Source: Ramlibacter pinisoli (GTDB lineage Bacteria; Pseudomonadota; Gammaproteobacteria; Burkholderiales; Burkholderiaceae_C). From it: DNA of 64,000 bases. The translations under genes were made by a program, and so were the position numbers. This document shows, piece by piece, positions 7,890 through 16,893 of this stretch (position 1 is the stretch's first letter; every line of letters begins with the position of its first letter). Under the pieces are notes generated by a model, which ran no database searches, was not told where the DNA came from, and saw only the letters and a program-made list of their open reading frames with translations. The DNA lies in assembly GCF_009758015.1 (NCBI RefSeq), contig NZ_WSEL01000009.1, positions 2,033,501-2,097,500 of the forward strand. The letters run 5' to 3'.

Positions 7890-8804
7890 ATGCACTCCAG
7901 CGTTCTCAGATACTTCATCGAAGTCGCCCGTTGCGGCTCCGTGCGCAAGGCTTCGGAGCGACTTTGCGTTGCATCGAGCGCGGTCAACAGGCAGATCCTG
8001 AAGCTGGAAGAGGAGCTCGGCACCGAGCTCTTCGATCGCTTGCCCGACGGCCTGCGGCTCAATCCGGCCGGTGAACGCCTCCTGAAGCACGCACGGGAAA
8101 CCCTGCACCAGTACCAGGTCGCGCGGGCGGAGATCGATGCGATCAAGGGCGAGAGCACCGGCCACATCAAGGTCGCATCGATGGACCCATTCCTCGATGA
8201 TCTCGTGCCTGCCGTCGTCGAGGAATTCCTGCAAGTCTTCCCCGCGGCGAAATACACCATCGCCCCGGCACAATCGCTCGAAGTCCCCCGCATGGTGGTG
8301 TCCGGCCAGGCGGACATCGGCATCACCTACGTGGGCCGGCTGGCGGCAGGCGTGACGACGGTCGCCGTGGCGAACTGCCCGATCGGTGTCGTGATGCCCC
8401 CGGGTCATCCGCTCGCCGACCAGCCGAGCGTGACGCTGCAGGAATGCGCGCGCCATCGGCTGGTCAGGCCCAGCATGAGCCCGGTCGTGACAGCCGCCCA
8501 GGCGCCCGAGTTCGCGGAGTTCTGGGATGGAATCGAGCCCACGGCCGTCTGCAGCTCCATGCCCGTGCTGCGACGGCTGATCATGGCGGGGTTGGGAATC
8601 GGATGCTTCTCGAAAATCGCCTTCCTGTCCGACCTGCGGCGCGGCGACCTTCTCTGGCGACCACTCGCGGTGGCGGAACTGGCGCAGCTCCAGGTCGGCA
8701 TCCTGGTGCCGACCCAGCGCGCTTTGCCAGGCATGACGCAGAACTTCGTCGATCGCCTGGCTAGGCGCCTGCAGCAGCTGGAGCTTGGCACCGGCGTTGC
8801 GTGA
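7890..8804 (+). CDS. LysR-family transcriptional regulator
   Basis: 304 aa from an ATG at 7890 with GAAGGA 9 nt upstream. Residues 1-60 form the winged HTH (FIEVARCGSVRKASERL, then SAVNRQILKLEEELGTELF). Residues 90-300 form the periplasmic-binding-protein-like effector domain. It lies 25 bp after the FAD oxidoreductase gene on the same strand, which is less common than the divergent layout of LysR genes and suggests it is co-transcribed with the cluster it may control. The inducer is unknown, probably a carboxylate handled by the cluster. Confidence 0.88.
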   Translation: MHSSVLRYFIEVARCGSVRKASERLCVASSAVNRQILKLEEELGTELFDRLPDGLRLNPAGERLLKHARETLHQYQVARAEIDAIKGESTGHIKVASMDPFLDDLVPAVVEEFLQVFPAAKYTIAPAQSLEVPRMVVSGQADIGITYVGRLAAGVTTVAVANCPIGVVMPPGHPLADQPSVTLQECARHRLVRPSMSPVVTAAQAPEFAEFWDGIEPTAVCSSMPVLRRLIMAGLGIGCFSKIAFLSDLRRGDLLWRPLAVAELAQLQVGILVPTQRALPGMTQNFVDRLARRLQQLELGTGVA

Positions 8805-8827
8805 GACGTCACCGACCCTGTCTTGCC

Positions 8828-8849
8828 TTGGATCGCCGCCAGGATCCAA
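8828..8849. terminator. Possible bidirectional hairpin between convergent lysR and glmS
   Basis: An inverted repeat (TTGGATC / GATCCAA, 8-nt loop) lies in the 149-bp gap between two convergent genes. No T-run follows on either strand, so a terminator role is weak. The rest of the gap holds a CT-rich stretch (8910-8935) and nothing else. Confidence 0.25.
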
Positions 8850-8953
8850 CCATGGTTGCCGGTCGGCGGCGCCGTTTTCAGTCAGCGCCGCTGTTTCCCG
8901 CGCACGACTCTGTCACTCTGTCTCTCTCTCTGCTGATCTCGCACGCGCGCCCG

Positions 8954-10804
8954 TCATTCGACGGTCACGCTCTTGGCCAGGTTCCGTGGCTTGTCGACGT
9001 CCGTCCCCCTCGCCACCGCCGTGTGATACGCCAGCAGCTGCAGCGGCACGACGTGCAGCAGCGGCGACAGGGGGCCGTAGTGCTCGGGCATGCGGATCAC
9101 GTGGATGCCCTCTTCGCTCTCGATGCGGGTGTCGGCGTCGGCCAGCACGTACAGCACGCCGCCGCGGGCGCGCACTTCCTGCATGTTGCTCTTGAGCTTC
9201 TCGAGCAGGGCGTCGTTGGGGGCCACCGTGACCACCGGCATCTGGCTAGTCACCAGGGCCAGCGGGCCGTGCTTCAACTCGCCGGCGGCATAGGCCTCGG
9301 CGTGGATGTAGGTGATCTCCTTGAGCTTGAGCGCGCCCTCCAACGCGATCGGGTAGTGCAGCCCGCGGCCGAGGAACAGCGCGTTCTCCTTGGCGGCGAA
9401 GTCCTCCGACCAGCTGATGATCTGAGGCTCCAGCGCCAGCACCGCCGACAACGCCGTGGGCAGGTGGCGCATGGCCTTCAGGTGGGCCGCCTCCTGCGTC
9501 TCGGTCATCCGGCCCTTCACGCCGGCCAGCACCAGCGTCAGCAGGAACAGCCCGGCAAGCTGGGTGGTGAAGGCCTTGGTCGAGGCGACGCCGATCTCGG
9601 CGCCGGCGCGCGTGATGTAGGCCAGCTTGCATTCGCGCACCATGGCCGAGGTCGGCACGTTGCACACCGTCAGCGTGTGCACGTGGCCGAGCTCGCGCGC
9701 GTGGCGCAGCGCCGCCAGCGTGTCGGCCGTCTCGCCCGACTGGCTGATGGTGACCACCAGCGTGCGCGGGTTGGGCACCGACTCGCGGTAGCGGTACTCG
9801 CTGGCGATCTCCACCTGGGTGGGAATCCTGGCGATGCCCTCCAGCCAGTACTTGGCGGTGCAGCCGCTGTAGTAGCTGGTGCCGCAGGCCAGGATCAGCA
9901 CCGAGTCGATCTCCTTGAAGACCGCCAGCGCACCGTCGCCGAACAGCTCGGGCACCACCGACTGCAGGCCTTCCAGCGTGTCCGCGATGGCGCGCGGCTG
10001 CTCGAAGATCTCCTTCTGCATGTAGTGGCGGTAGGGGCCGAGCTCGGCCGCACCGCTGTGCACCAAGACGGTCTTGACCGGCCGCGTGACCGGCTTGTGC
10101 GACTTGTCCTCGATCCAGTAGCGGCCCAGCTGCAGGTCGACCACGTCGCCCTCTTCCAGGTACACGATCTGGTCGGTCACGCCGGCCAGCGCCATCGCGT
10201 CGCTGGCCAGGAAATGCTCGCCGTCCTGCCGCCCCACGCCCAGGATGAGCGGCGAGCCGGCGCGGGCGCCGACCACCCGGTGCGGCTCGTCCTTGCAGAA
10301 CACGGCGATGGCATAGGCGCCGTGCAGGCGGCGGGTGGCGGCCTTCACCGCCTCGAACAGGTCGCCCTCGTAGAGGCTGTCGACCAGGTGCGAGATCACC
10401 TCGGTGTCGGTCTGGCTGCTGAACTGGTAGCCCTTGGCCTTGAGCGCGGCGCGCAGCTCGTCGTGGTTCTCGATGATGCCGTTGTGCACCAGGGCCACGC
10501 GACCGGGGCGGTCGCCTGCGTGCTCACCCGGGCCGTGGCTGAAATGCGGATGGGCGTTGTGCACGGCCGGCGCACCGTGCGTGGCCCAGCGGGTGTGGGC
10601 GATGCCGGTGGTGCCGGCCAGGTGTTCCCGCTCCACCTGGGCCAGCAGTTCGGCCACCCGCGAGGTGCTGCGGGCCCGGCGCAGGCCGCCGGCATGCACG
10701 GCCACGCCGCAGGAGTCATAGCCGCGGTATTCCAGCCGCTGCAGGCCCTGGACGAGGATGGGAACGATGTTGCGGGTGGAGACGGCGCCGACGATGCCAC
10801 ACAT
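8954..10804 (-). CDS. glmS: Glutamine--fructose-6-phosphate aminotransferase GlmS
   Basis: 616 aa, the usual length. It makes glucosamine-6-phosphate from fructose-6-phosphate and glutamine, the first step of UDP-GlcNAc and so of peptidoglycan and LPS synthesis. The N-terminal MCGIVGAVS gives the Ntn glutaminase nucleophile Cys2, followed by EYRGYDS. Two SIS sugar-isomerase domains follow ([19 protein letters not shown]), and the C-terminus ends in the conserved [17 protein letters not shown] lies 8 nt upstream of the start. No glmS ribozyme is expected in this lineage and none was seen. It is divergent from an Lrp-type regulator gene; glmU follows that regulator, so the two amino-sugar genes are close together. 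Confidence 0.97.
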   Translation of the reverse strand: MCGIVGAVSTRNIVPILVQGLQRLEYRGYDSCGVAVHAGGLRRARSTSRVAELLAQVEREHLAGTTGIAHTRWATHGAPAVHNAHPHFSHGPGEHAGDRPGRVALVHNGIIENHDELRAALKAKGYQFSSQTDTEVISHLVDSLYEGDLFEAVKAATRRLHGAYAIAVFCKDEPHRVVGARAGSPLILGVGRQDGEHFLASDAMALAGVTDQIVYLEEGDVVDLQLGRYWIEDKSHKPVTRPVKTVLVHSGAAELGPYRHYMQKEIFEQPRAIADTLEGLQSVVPELFGDGALAVFKEIDSVLILACGTSYYSGCTAKYWLEGIARIPTQVEIASEYRYRESVPNPRTLVVTISQSGETADTLAALRHARELGHVHTLTVCNVPTSAMVRECKLAYITRAGAEIGVASTKAFTTQLAGLFLLTLVLAGVKGRMTETQEAAHLKAMRHLPTALSAVLALEPQIISWSEDFAAKENALFLGRGLHYPIALEGALKLKEITYIHAEAYAAGELKHGPLALVTSQMPVVTVAPNDALLEKLKSNMQEVRARGGVLYVLADADTRIESEEGIHVIRMPEHYGPLSPLLHVVPLQLLAYHTAVARGTDVDKPRNLAKSVTVE

Positions 10805-10905
10805 GGTTGGAACTCCTTGGGATGGCGGGACTGTAGGCCGGGTCCCGAGAAATAAGCCTGCGAATTAGCACCGCAAACGCAAGATTCTGTCGATATGCTA
10901 GATTT

Positions 10906-10919
10906 AAGGAATATTCTTT
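10906..10919. promoter_or_regulatory. Lrp-type operator candidate in the glmS/regulator gap
   Basis: The 14-mer from 10906 is palindromic except for one central-flank pair, with the core GAATATTC at 10909-10916. It lies in an unusually AT-rich strip (10893-10938), 17 bp upstream of the regulator start and about 100 bp upstream of glmS. Lrp/AsnC proteins bind AT-rich palindromes and often autoregulate. TATGCT at 10894-10899 could be a -10 for the regulator gene. Confidence 0.4.
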
Positions 10920-10935
10920 CTCTGATCGAATTATT

Positions 10936-11427
10936 TTGGAATCATTGGACAGCACTGACCTGGCTCTTTTGGACCAGCTCCAGCAGGATGCCGGGCTGAC
11001 CAACCAGGAACTGGCGGCCCGGGTCCATGTGTCGCCGCCGACCTGCCTGCGCCGGGTGCAGCGCCTGGTGCAGGCCGGTTTCATCGAACGCCGGGTCGCC
11101 ATCCTCGACCGCGACAAGCTGGTGGAGGTGCTCGGCCACGGCCTCGATGCCATCGTCGAGGTGACGCTCGACCGGCAGGACAACGCGTCGATGGAGGCCT
11201 TCGAGGCCCGGGTGGCGGCCGACGAGGCGGTGCAGCAGTGCTACCGCGTCTCCCCTGGCCCTGATTTCGTGCTGGTGATCCGCGCGCCCGACATGCCCGG
11301 CTACCTGGCGCTGGCGCAGCGGCTGTTCACGCAGGACGCCAACGTGCGCAACGTCAAGGCGTACTTCGCCGTGCGCCGCGCCAAGTTCGATCCGCGCGTT
11401 CCCCTGCCGCGCCCGGCGCGGGCCTGA
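10936..11427 (+). CDS. Lrp/AsnC-family transcriptional regulator
   Basis: 163 aa if translation begins at the TTG at 10936; no strong ribosome binding site is visible, and the TTG at 10945 is an alternative. Residues 1-60 form the winged HTH beginning LDSTDLALLDQLQQDAGLTNQELAARV, and residues 65-150 the RAM ligand-binding/oligomerisation domain (VSPGPDFVLVIRAPDMPGY). It is divergent from glmS and convergent with glmU (3 bp between stops). Its position suggests control of amino-sugar or amino-acid metabolism plus itself, but Lrp-type regulators often act elsewhere. Ligand unknown. Confidence 0.9.
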   Translation: MESLDSTDLALLDQLQQDAGLTNQELAARVHVSPPTCLRRVQRLVQAGFIERRVAILDRDKLVEVLGHGLDAIVEVTLDRQDNASMEAFEARVAADEAVQQCYRVSPGPDFVLVIRAPDMPGYLALAQRLFTQDANVRNVKAYFAVRRAKFDPRVPLPRPARA

Positions 11428-11430
11428 CGC

Positions 11431-12831
11431 TCACTTGGGCTGCTTGAGCGGCCGCTTCCAGTTCGGCAACCGGATCTGGCGGCCGCGCGCCACCGCCAGG
11501 CCGCCGGGTTCGGTGTCCTTGGTGATGGTCGAGCCGGCCCCGATCGTGCCGCCCTCGCCGATGCGCACCGGCGCCACCAGCACGCAGTTGCTGCCCACGT
11601 GCACGTCGTCCTCGATCACAGTTCGGTGCTTGTTGGCGCCGTCGTAGTTGGCGGTGATGGAGCCGGCGCCGTAATTCACCCGCGCGCCGACCTGGGTGTC
11701 GCCCAGGTAGGCCAGGTGGTTGGCCTTGGCACCGCGGCCCATGGTCGAGTTCTTCACCTCGACGAAGTTGCCGATGTGCACCTCCGGGCCCAGCCGGGCG
11801 CCCGGGCGCAGCCGCGCGAACGGCCCCACCTGCGCGCCCTCGCCGATGGTGACGCCGGCGCGCTCGCCCTCGATGTGGGTGAAGGCCTGCAGCAGCGCAC
11901 CGGCTTCGATGCTGGCGTTGGCGATCACGCAGTTGGGCCCGATGCGCACGCCGTCGCCCAGCACCACCTGGCCCTCGAACACGCAGTTGACGTCGATCTC
12001 GACGTCCTGGCCGCAACGCAGCGTGCCGCGCACGTCCAGCCGCGCCGGATCGGCGAGCCGCACGCCGGCTTCCATCAACCGCTCCGCATGGCGCAGCTGG
12101 AACGCGCGCTCGAGCTGGGCCAGCTGCAGCGCGCTGTTCACCCCTTCGACCTGCACCCGGTCGGTGCAGGCCACCGCCACCACCGGCGCACCGTCGGCGA
12201 CCGCGTGCTCGACGATGTCGGTCAGGTAGTACTCGCCCTGGGCGTTGTCGTTGGTCAGGCGGGCGAGCCAGCGCTTGAGCAGCGCATTGGGAACCGCCAT
12301 GAAGCCGGTGTAGACCTCATCGATGCGGCGCTGCGTCTCGCCCGCGTCCTTGTGCTCGACGATCCCGGTGACGCGCTGGCCCTCGCGCACGATGCGGCCG
12401 TAGCCGTCCGGATCGGGCAGGGTGACGCTCAGCAGGGCGAGCTTTTCGCCGGCGCAGGCGGCCAGCAGCGCGCGCAGGGTGTCGGGCTGGATCAGCGGCA
12501 CGTCGCCGTTGAGGATGAGCGCGACCCCATCGTCGGGCAGGACCGGCACGGCCTGCTGCACGGCATGGCCGGTGCCCAGCTGCGGCTCCTGCCGCACGAA
12601 CACCGGTGCCGGGCGGCCGGCGCCGGCCGCGCTCGCGGCCACCGCCGCCTCCACCTCATCGGCACCATGGCCGGTGACCACCACCACCCGGCGGGCCTGG
12701 AGCGCCGCCGCACAGTCGGTCACATGGTCGACCAGCGCACGCCCCGCCAATCGATGCAACACTTTGGGCCGCTGGCTCTTCATGCGCGTGCCCTTCCCGG
12801 CCGCCATGATCACCACATCCACTGCTGTCAT
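11431..12831 (-). CDS. glmU: Bifunctional UDP-N-acetylglucosamine pyrophosphorylase/glucosamine-1-phosphate acetyltransferase GlmU
   Basis: 466 aa. The start at 12831 is supported by GGAAGGACAGGAC just upstream. The N-terminal uridylyltransferase domain has the nucleotide-binding loop MAAGKGTRMKSQRPKVLH, and the C-terminal half is a left-handed beta helix of hexapeptide repeats carrying the acetyltransferase active site (about residues 260-450). It converts glucosamine-1-phosphate to UDP-GlcNAc in the cytoplasm and so acts downstream of GlmS. Its ATG overlaps the ATG of the divergent lipoprotein gene by two bases (the shared CATG), so each promoter must lie inside the neighbour's coding sequence or the messages are nearly leaderless. 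Confidence 0.96.
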   Translation of the reverse strand: MTAVDVVIMAAGKGTRMKSQRPKVLHRLAGRALVDHVTDCAAALQARRVVVVTGHGADEVEAAVAASAAGAGRPAPVFVRQEPQLGTGHAVQQAVPVLPDDGVALILNGDVPLIQPDTLRALLAACAGEKLALLSVTLPDPDGYGRIVREGQRVTGIVEHKDAGETQRRIDEVYTGFMAVPNALLKRWLARLTNDNAQGEYYLTDIVEHAVADGAPVVAVACTDRVQVEGVNSALQLAQLERAFQLRHAERLMEAGVRLADPARLDVRGTLRCGQDVEIDVNCVFEGQVVLGDGVRIGPNCVIANASIEAGALLQAFTHIEGERAGVTIGEGAQVGPFARLRPGARLGPEVHIGNFVEVKNSTMGRGAKANHLAYLGDTQVGARVNYGAGSITANYDGANKHRTVIEDDVHVGSNCVLVAPVRIGEGGTIGAGSTITKDTEPGGLAVARGRQIRLPNWKRPLKQPK

Positions 12832-13726
12832 GTCCTGTCCTTCCATCCTGCTGCGCGTCGCATCCAGGTTCGCGGCGATTATCGGTGCGCTCCTGCTTGC
12901 CATGGCGTTGGGCGGCTGCAGCGCCATCAAGCTCGGCTACGCAACCCTGCCCGAGTTGGCCTACTGGTGGCTCGACGGCTACGTCGACTTCGACGACGTG
13001 CAGCGCCTGCGGGTGCGCGAGGACCTGGCGCGGCTGCACGCCTGGCACCGGGCCAGCGAGCTGCCGAGGCTGCTGCCGCTGCTGCAGCAGGCCGAGCAGC
13101 TCGCGCCGGGGGACGTCAGTGCCGAGCAGGCCTGCGCCTTCGAGGCGCCGGTGCGCGAGCGCATCGCCGCCCTGCGCGATCAGGCCGAGCCGGCGCTGAC
13201 CACCACGGCCATCACCCTGAGCGACGCCCAGCTGCGCCATCTCGAACGCAAGTACGCGCAGAAGAACCGCGACTACGCCAAGGAGTGGATCGACATCCCG
13301 CGCGCCGAACAGGCCGACAAGCGCCTGAAGGAGTTGCTGGGCCGCGCCGACACCGTCTACGGCAGCCTGACCGAGACGCAGCGGACGATGCTGGCCCGGC
13401 TGGTGCAGGGCTCGGCCTGGAACCCGTCGCTGCTGCTCGCCGAACGCCGCCGGCGCCAGCACGACACGCTGGCGGTGCTGCGGCGCCTGACGGCCCAGCC
13501 GGGCCCTGCCCTGCACGAGGCACGGCAGGCGGTGCACGAGCTGCTCGAGCGCTACCTCACCTCGCCCGACCCCACCTTCCGCGCCTACGTCGACGTGATG
13601 CGGCAGGAGGCCTGTCGCATCACCTCCGCGCTGCACAACAGCACTAGCACCGCGCAGCGCGACTTCGCGGCGCGGCGCCTGCGGGGCTGGCAGCGCGACA
13701 TCGGCGAACTGGCGGCCCAGCAATGA
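12830..13726 (+). CDS. DUF6279-type lipoprotein
   Basis: 298 aa. The start at the ATG at 12830 is the only one that keeps a full signal peptide (residues 1-25, lipobox LGGC before SAIKLGY); no other ATG, GTG or TTG lies between it and the lipobox. The mature protein begins with YATLPELAYWWLDGYVDFDD, typical of a proteobacterial lipoprotein family of unknown function, and is then helical and charged. Location: lipid-anchored in the envelope. It overlaps the following MFS gene by 4 bp (ATGA), so the two are co-translated. The family name is from memory and should be checked by profile search. Confidence 0.8.
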   Translation: MSCPSILLRVASRFAAIIGALLLAMALGGCSAIKLGYATLPELAYWWLDGYVDFDDVQRLRVREDLARLHAWHRASELPRLLPLLQQAEQLAPGDVSAEQACAFEAPVRERIAALRDQAEPALTTTAITLSDAQLRHLERKYAQKNRDYAKEWIDIPRAEQADKRLKELLGRADTVYGSLTETQRTMLARLVQGSAWNPSLLLAERRRRQHDTLAVLRRLTAQPGPALHEARQAVHELLERYLTSPDPTFRAYVDVMRQEACRITSALHNSTSTAQRDFAARRLRGWQRDIGELAAQQ

Positions 13727-14868
13727 CGGCAGTGGCGTCCCGGGGCGCCATGGGCGTCGTGTGGCGGTTCGCGCTCGCCACCACGCTGATCGTCCTGGCC
13801 TTCGCCATGACCGGCCCGGTGCTGGCCATCAGCCTGCAGCGGGCCGGCGCCAGCACCGCGGCGGTCGGGCTGTTCGCGATGGTGCCCTTCCTGCTGATCG
13901 GCCTCCTGATCCCGGTGGTGCCGCGCATCCTGGCGCGCTGGGGCGTGGTGCGCACCTACCGCGCCGGCTGCCTGCTCGAGCTGGCCGGGGTCGGGCTCTA
14001 CGCCGCCACCGACCACTGGCTGCCGTGGACGGTGGGCGCCGCCGTCAGCGGCATCGGTGCCGCCGGCCTGTGGAACGCCACCGAGGCGCTGCTGGCGCGC
14101 GAGGCGCCGCCGGACCAGCGCGGCCGCGTCATGGGCCTGTACCAGACCTCGCTCGGCGCGGCCCTGGCGCTCGGCCCCTTCCTGCCGGCCCTGCTCGGCT
14201 GGGGCGAGCGGCCGATCCTGTGGGCCGCCCTCGCCCTGGTGACCGGCTGCTGCGCGGTGGCCGTGTCCATCCCCAGCCATGCGGCCGTGGAACCACCGCC
14301 CGGCCAGGCTGGCACCTGGCACGCGTTGCGCCAGGTGCCGCTGCTGGCGCTGATCGCGTTCAGCGGCGGCGTGTTCGAGGCCGGGCTGGGGTCGATCAGT
14401 GCCGCCCACGCCTCCTCGCTCGGGCTGGACCTCAGCAGCGCGGCGAGCGTCGCCGGCGCGATCGGCGTCGGCAGCTTCCTGTGCCAGCTGCCGGCCGGGC
14501 TGGCGGCCGACCGGTTCCCGATGCGGCGCGTCTTCACGGTGGCGGCGCTCGCGCTGCTGGCCGCCAGCGCGGCGCTGGCGTTCGCGGACCGTGGGCCCTG
14601 GCTGCTGTGGGCGGTCGGGGTGGTCTGGGGCGGCGTCGGCGGGGCGCTGTACACGCTCACCATGGTGGAAGTCGCGCACGAGTTCGCCGGCCGCGCCACC
14701 GCGGGTGGCGCGGCCGCCATGATCACCGGCTACACGGCGGGCGGGACGATCGGTCCGGTCGCGAGCGGCTCCGCCCTGCAATGGGGCGGGTTGCTCGGGC
14801 TGGCGGCGCTGCTGGGCGCACTGGCCGGCGCCACGCTGGTGGCGGCGCGCAGCGTGCCGGCGGACTGA
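13723..14868 (+). CDS. MFS transporter, 12-TM-type efflux carrier
   Basis: 381 aa, with about 11-12 hydrophobic segments and the cytoplasmic loop signature RGRVMGLYQTSLGAALALGP. It begins inside the last codons of the lipoprotein gene (4-bp ATGA overlap). The sequence is typical of the small sugar-efflux/drug-resistance MFS group. Substrate cannot be predicted. The coupled lipoprotein may be a partner, but I know of no precedent for that pairing. Confidence 0.85.
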   Translation: MTAVASRGAMGVVWRFALATTLIVLAFAMTGPVLAISLQRAGASTAAVGLFAMVPFLLIGLLIPVVPRILARWGVVRTYRAGCLLELAGVGLYAATDHWLPWTVGAAVSGIGAAGLWNATEALLAREAPPDQRGRVMGLYQTSLGAALALGPFLPALLGWGERPILWAALALVTGCCAVAVSIPSHAAVEPPPGQAGTWHALRQVPLLALIAFSGGVFEAGLGSISAAHASSLGLDLSSAASVAGAIGVGSFLCQLPAGLAADRFPMRRVFTVAALALLAASAALAFADRGPWLLWAVGVVWGGVGGALYTLTMVEVAHEFAGRATAGGAAAMITGYTAGGTIGPVASGSALQWGGLLGLAALLGALAGATLVAARSVPAD

Positions 14869-14878
14869 CGGGCTGCTG

Positions 14879-15175
14879 TCAGTCCTCGCCGCGCGAGTGC
14901 GAGCGGCCTTCGCGCTCCGCCGCTTCCATCTCGCGCGCTTCCTCTTCGGAACGCGGCCGGGCGCGTTCGGCGTCGGACTTCACGTCTGCCTTGTCGAGGT
15001 AGCGTTCGGTGCGCTCCTGGTAGTCACGCGTGCCTTCGTAGCTGCCTTCGCCCATCTGCTGGGGCTTGCCGGGGTCGGGTTGCCGCGGGGCCTGGAACCC
15101 GGTCGAGCCGGACATCTGCTGCTGCTGGGCGACGCGGTCGCCGGGCGGTTGCTGTTGCGGGGATCTGCGGGTCAT
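14879..15175 (-). CDS. Small disordered hydrophilic protein
   Basis: 98 aa from an ATG at 15175, with AGGAG 9 nt upstream. The N-terminal third is rich in Gln and Pro (PQQQPPGDRVAQQQQ), the rest in Glu and Arg. There is no hydrophobic core, Cys or signal peptide, so it is probably disordered in the cytoplasm. It resembles small stress-associated charged proteins common in Comamonadaceae, but I cannot name a family. It converges on the MFS gene (10 bp apart). Confidence 0.6.
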   Translation of the reverse strand: MTRRSPQQQPPGDRVAQQQQMSGSTGFQAPRQPDPGKPQQMGEGSYEGTRDYQERTERYLDKADVKSDAERARPRSEEEAREMEAAEREGRSHSRGED

Positions 15176-15305
15176 CGTGGTGCACTCCTGGGAGCACGCA
15201 GCTTAGGAACTGCACCAGGAGCGGGATGTCGGCGGCCGCGCCGGCCGGCGTCGGAACGCGACGACAGCCACGCGTCGGTGCCTGCCGACGCCGGCGGCCC
15301 CGCGT

Positions 15306-16295
15306 TCAGTCCTGCAGCGAGGCCCACATCTCCTGGTCGCGCTCGGCCGTCCAGATGCGCGGGTTCTTGATGCCCTTGGCCTCGTCGTAGGCCCGGCTGA
15401 CGTCGAACGGCAGGCAGTGCTCGTAGATGAACACATGGCCGAACACCGGGTCCATGGACTTGCGGGTGTGCGCCATCGCGGCCTTCAGGTCCATGCCGGC
15501 GGCGGCGGCCTCCCGGGCGGCGGTGAACAGGGTCTGCACCCAGCGCTTGGTGTAGTCGAGCGCCTGGTTGACCTGCGCGCGGCCCTTCATCGCCGCGCCG
15601 CGTCCCGGCACGATGGCCTCGGCCTCCAGCGCACGCAGCGCCTCCAGCGTGGCCGGCCACTCCTCCAGATGGGCGTCGCCGGTATAGACGCCGGCCTCGT
15701 ACTCGACCAGGTCGCCCGAGAACAGCACCTTCTCCGCCCCGATCCAGGCGATGGTGTCTCCGCGCGTGTGGCCCGGCCCCGGATGCCACACCTCCACCTG
15801 CACCCCGCCCAGGTCCAGTGTCAGGCGGCCGGGCACCTCGCCGCGCACCGGATTGCCGCCGCCGATCACCAGGGTGGGCCAGGTCAGGCCGGGCACGGTC
15901 TCGGCGTTGCGGAACAGCCGCGGGAAGCGCTCCATCTCGGAGCGCATGTCCTGCTCGCCGCGCTCGACGATCAGGTCGTAGGTGCCCTGGCTGGCGATGA
16001 TCTCGGTCGCGCCCTCGTCGACGAACGCGCTGGCGCCCAGCACGCGCACCGCGTGGTAGTGCGTCAGCAGCACGTACTTGATCGGCTTGTCGCTGACGGT
16101 GCGGATGCGCGCGATCAGGTCGCGCGCCATCGCGGGCGTGGCGGTGGCGTCGCTCACCATGATGTAGCGGTCGCCGATGATCACGCCGGAGTTCGGGTCG
16201 CCCTCGGTCGTGTAGGCCCAGCAATGCGGGGACAGCTGCTCGAAGGTGATCGTCTTGTCGGCCAGGTCGGCCTGGCTCGCGAATGCTTTGGACAC
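15306..16295 (-). CDS. Metallo-beta-lactamase-fold hydrolase with an atypical metal motif
   Basis: 329 aa from a GTG at 16295; AAGGAG lies 8 nt upstream on the minus strand and no ATG fits. The MBL fold is clear: strand-loop THYHAVR (residues 78-84), HPGPGHTRGDT (His176, Asp180) and LFSGDLVE (Asp195). The usual HxHxDH is altered: His79 and His81 remain, but Val83 and Arg84 stand where Asp and His bind the second zinc, so it may bind one metal ion. There is no signal peptide. Substrate unknown. An 18-bp palindromic operator lies 54 bp upstream, and the same operator precedes gluconokinase, so co-regulation with sugar-acid metabolism is likely; a lactone or ester substrate is a guess. Confidence 0.85.
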   Translation of the reverse strand: MSKAFASQADLADKTITFEQLSPHCWAYTTEGDPNSGVIIGDRYIMVSDATATPAMARDLIARIRTVSDKPIKYVLLTHYHAVRVLGASAFVDEGATEIIASQGTYDLIVERGEQDMRSEMERFPRLFRNAETVPGLTWPTLVIGGGNPVRGEVPGRLTLDLGGVQVEVWHPGPGHTRGDTIAWIGAEKVLFSGDLVEYEAGVYTGDAHLEEWPATLEALRALEAEAIVPGRGAAMKGRAQVNQALDYTKRWVQTLFTAAREAAAAGMDLKAAMAHTRKSMDPVFGHVFIYEHCLPFDVSRAYDEAKGIKNPRIWTAERDQEMWASLQD

Positions 16296-16329
16296 GGAGG
16301 AAGCTCCTTGCGCCGGGGACGGCGCTGAA

Positions 16330-16385
16330 CGAGGCGGCGATTCTACTTTGCGTAACGCGTTACGCATTGTTGAATCAGTTGCCGG
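16330..16385. repeat. 56-bp direct repeat, copy A
   Basis: Identical base for base to 17064-17119, 734 bp away. It carries the 18-bp palindromic operator and the last codons of gntK. Homology continues at lower identity on both sides (about 16255-16400 against 16990-17135). It marks the boundary of an old tandem duplication. Confidence 0.9.
16349..16366. promoter_or_regulatory. LacI-type palindromic operator A, upstream of the MBL-fold gene
   Basis: A perfect 18-bp palindrome, TGCGTAACGCGTTACGCA, with the central CG typical of LacI-family operators. It lies 54 bp upstream of the MBL GTG and next to a possible -10 (TAGAAT on the minus strand, 16345-16340), a position suited to repression. By analogy with E. 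coli GntR sites and the presence of gntK, a LacI-type gluconate regulator is the likely binder. No such regulator gene is in the window. Confidence 0.7.
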
Positions 16386-16893
16386 CCGGGCGCTGCTGCA
16401 GGCCGGCCAGGGCCGCCGCCACCACGGCGTCCATCGGGAGCGCCGCATCGACGGTGACCACGCCCGGCTCGCCGGCCGGATCCTCCAGCGCGGCGAACTG
16501 GCTGTCCACCAGGCTGGGCGGATAGAAGTGGTCCGCGCGGCCGGCGACCCGCGCCTGCGCCTGCGCCGGCGTGAGCGCCAGGTGGACGAATTGCAGGCCG
16601 GGCGCCGCGGCCCGCAGCCGGTCGCGGTAGGCCACCTTCAGCGCCGAGCAGGTGAGCACCGCGCCGCCGGCATGGCCCGCCAGCTGGTCGCCCAGCACCT
16701 GCAGCCAGCCGGCCCGGTCGGCGTCGTCCAGCGGCAGGCCGCGCGACATCTTGTCGATGTTGGCCGGCGGGTGGAAGCCGTCGCCCTCGACCAGCGGCAC
16801 CCCCAGGGCCTGCGCCAGCCGGGCGCCGACCGCGGACTTGCCGCAGCCCGACACGCCCATGACCACCACCCGCGGGCCGGCAGCGGCGTTCAT
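16375..16893 (-). CDS. gntK: Gluconokinase (gluconate 6-phosphate forming)
   Basis: 172 aa, the normal length for the thermoresistant gluconokinase family. P-loop GVSGCGKS near residues 13-20; EGDGFHPPANIDKMSRGLPLDD binds substrate; CSALKVAYRDRLR and GRADHFYPPSLVDSQFAALE are family signatures. It phosphorylates gluconate with ATP in the cytoplasm, feeding the Entner-Doudoroff and pentose phosphate pathways. Its ATG overlaps the stop of a 46-aa leader ORF by 4 bp (ATGA), so translation may be coupled to that leader. Its stop codon lies inside the 56-bp repeat, 9 bp from operator A. Confidence 0.95.
   Translation of the reverse strand: MNAAAGPRVVVMGVSGCGKSAVGARLAQALGVPLVEGDGFHPPANIDKMSRGLPLDDADRAGWLQVLGDQLAGHAGGAVLTCSALKVAYRDRLRAAAPGLQFVHLALTPAQAQARVAGRADHFYPPSLVDSQFAALEDPAGEPGVVTVDAALPMDAVVAAALAGLQQRPAGN

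Noticed and set aside
8905..8945. CT-rich run as a possible regulatory or phase-variable tract
   Set aside because: It is downstream of two convergent genes and too short and irregular for slippage control.
8801..10855. 684-codon open frame antisense to glmS
   Set aside because: Composition and position show it is a shadow of glmS.
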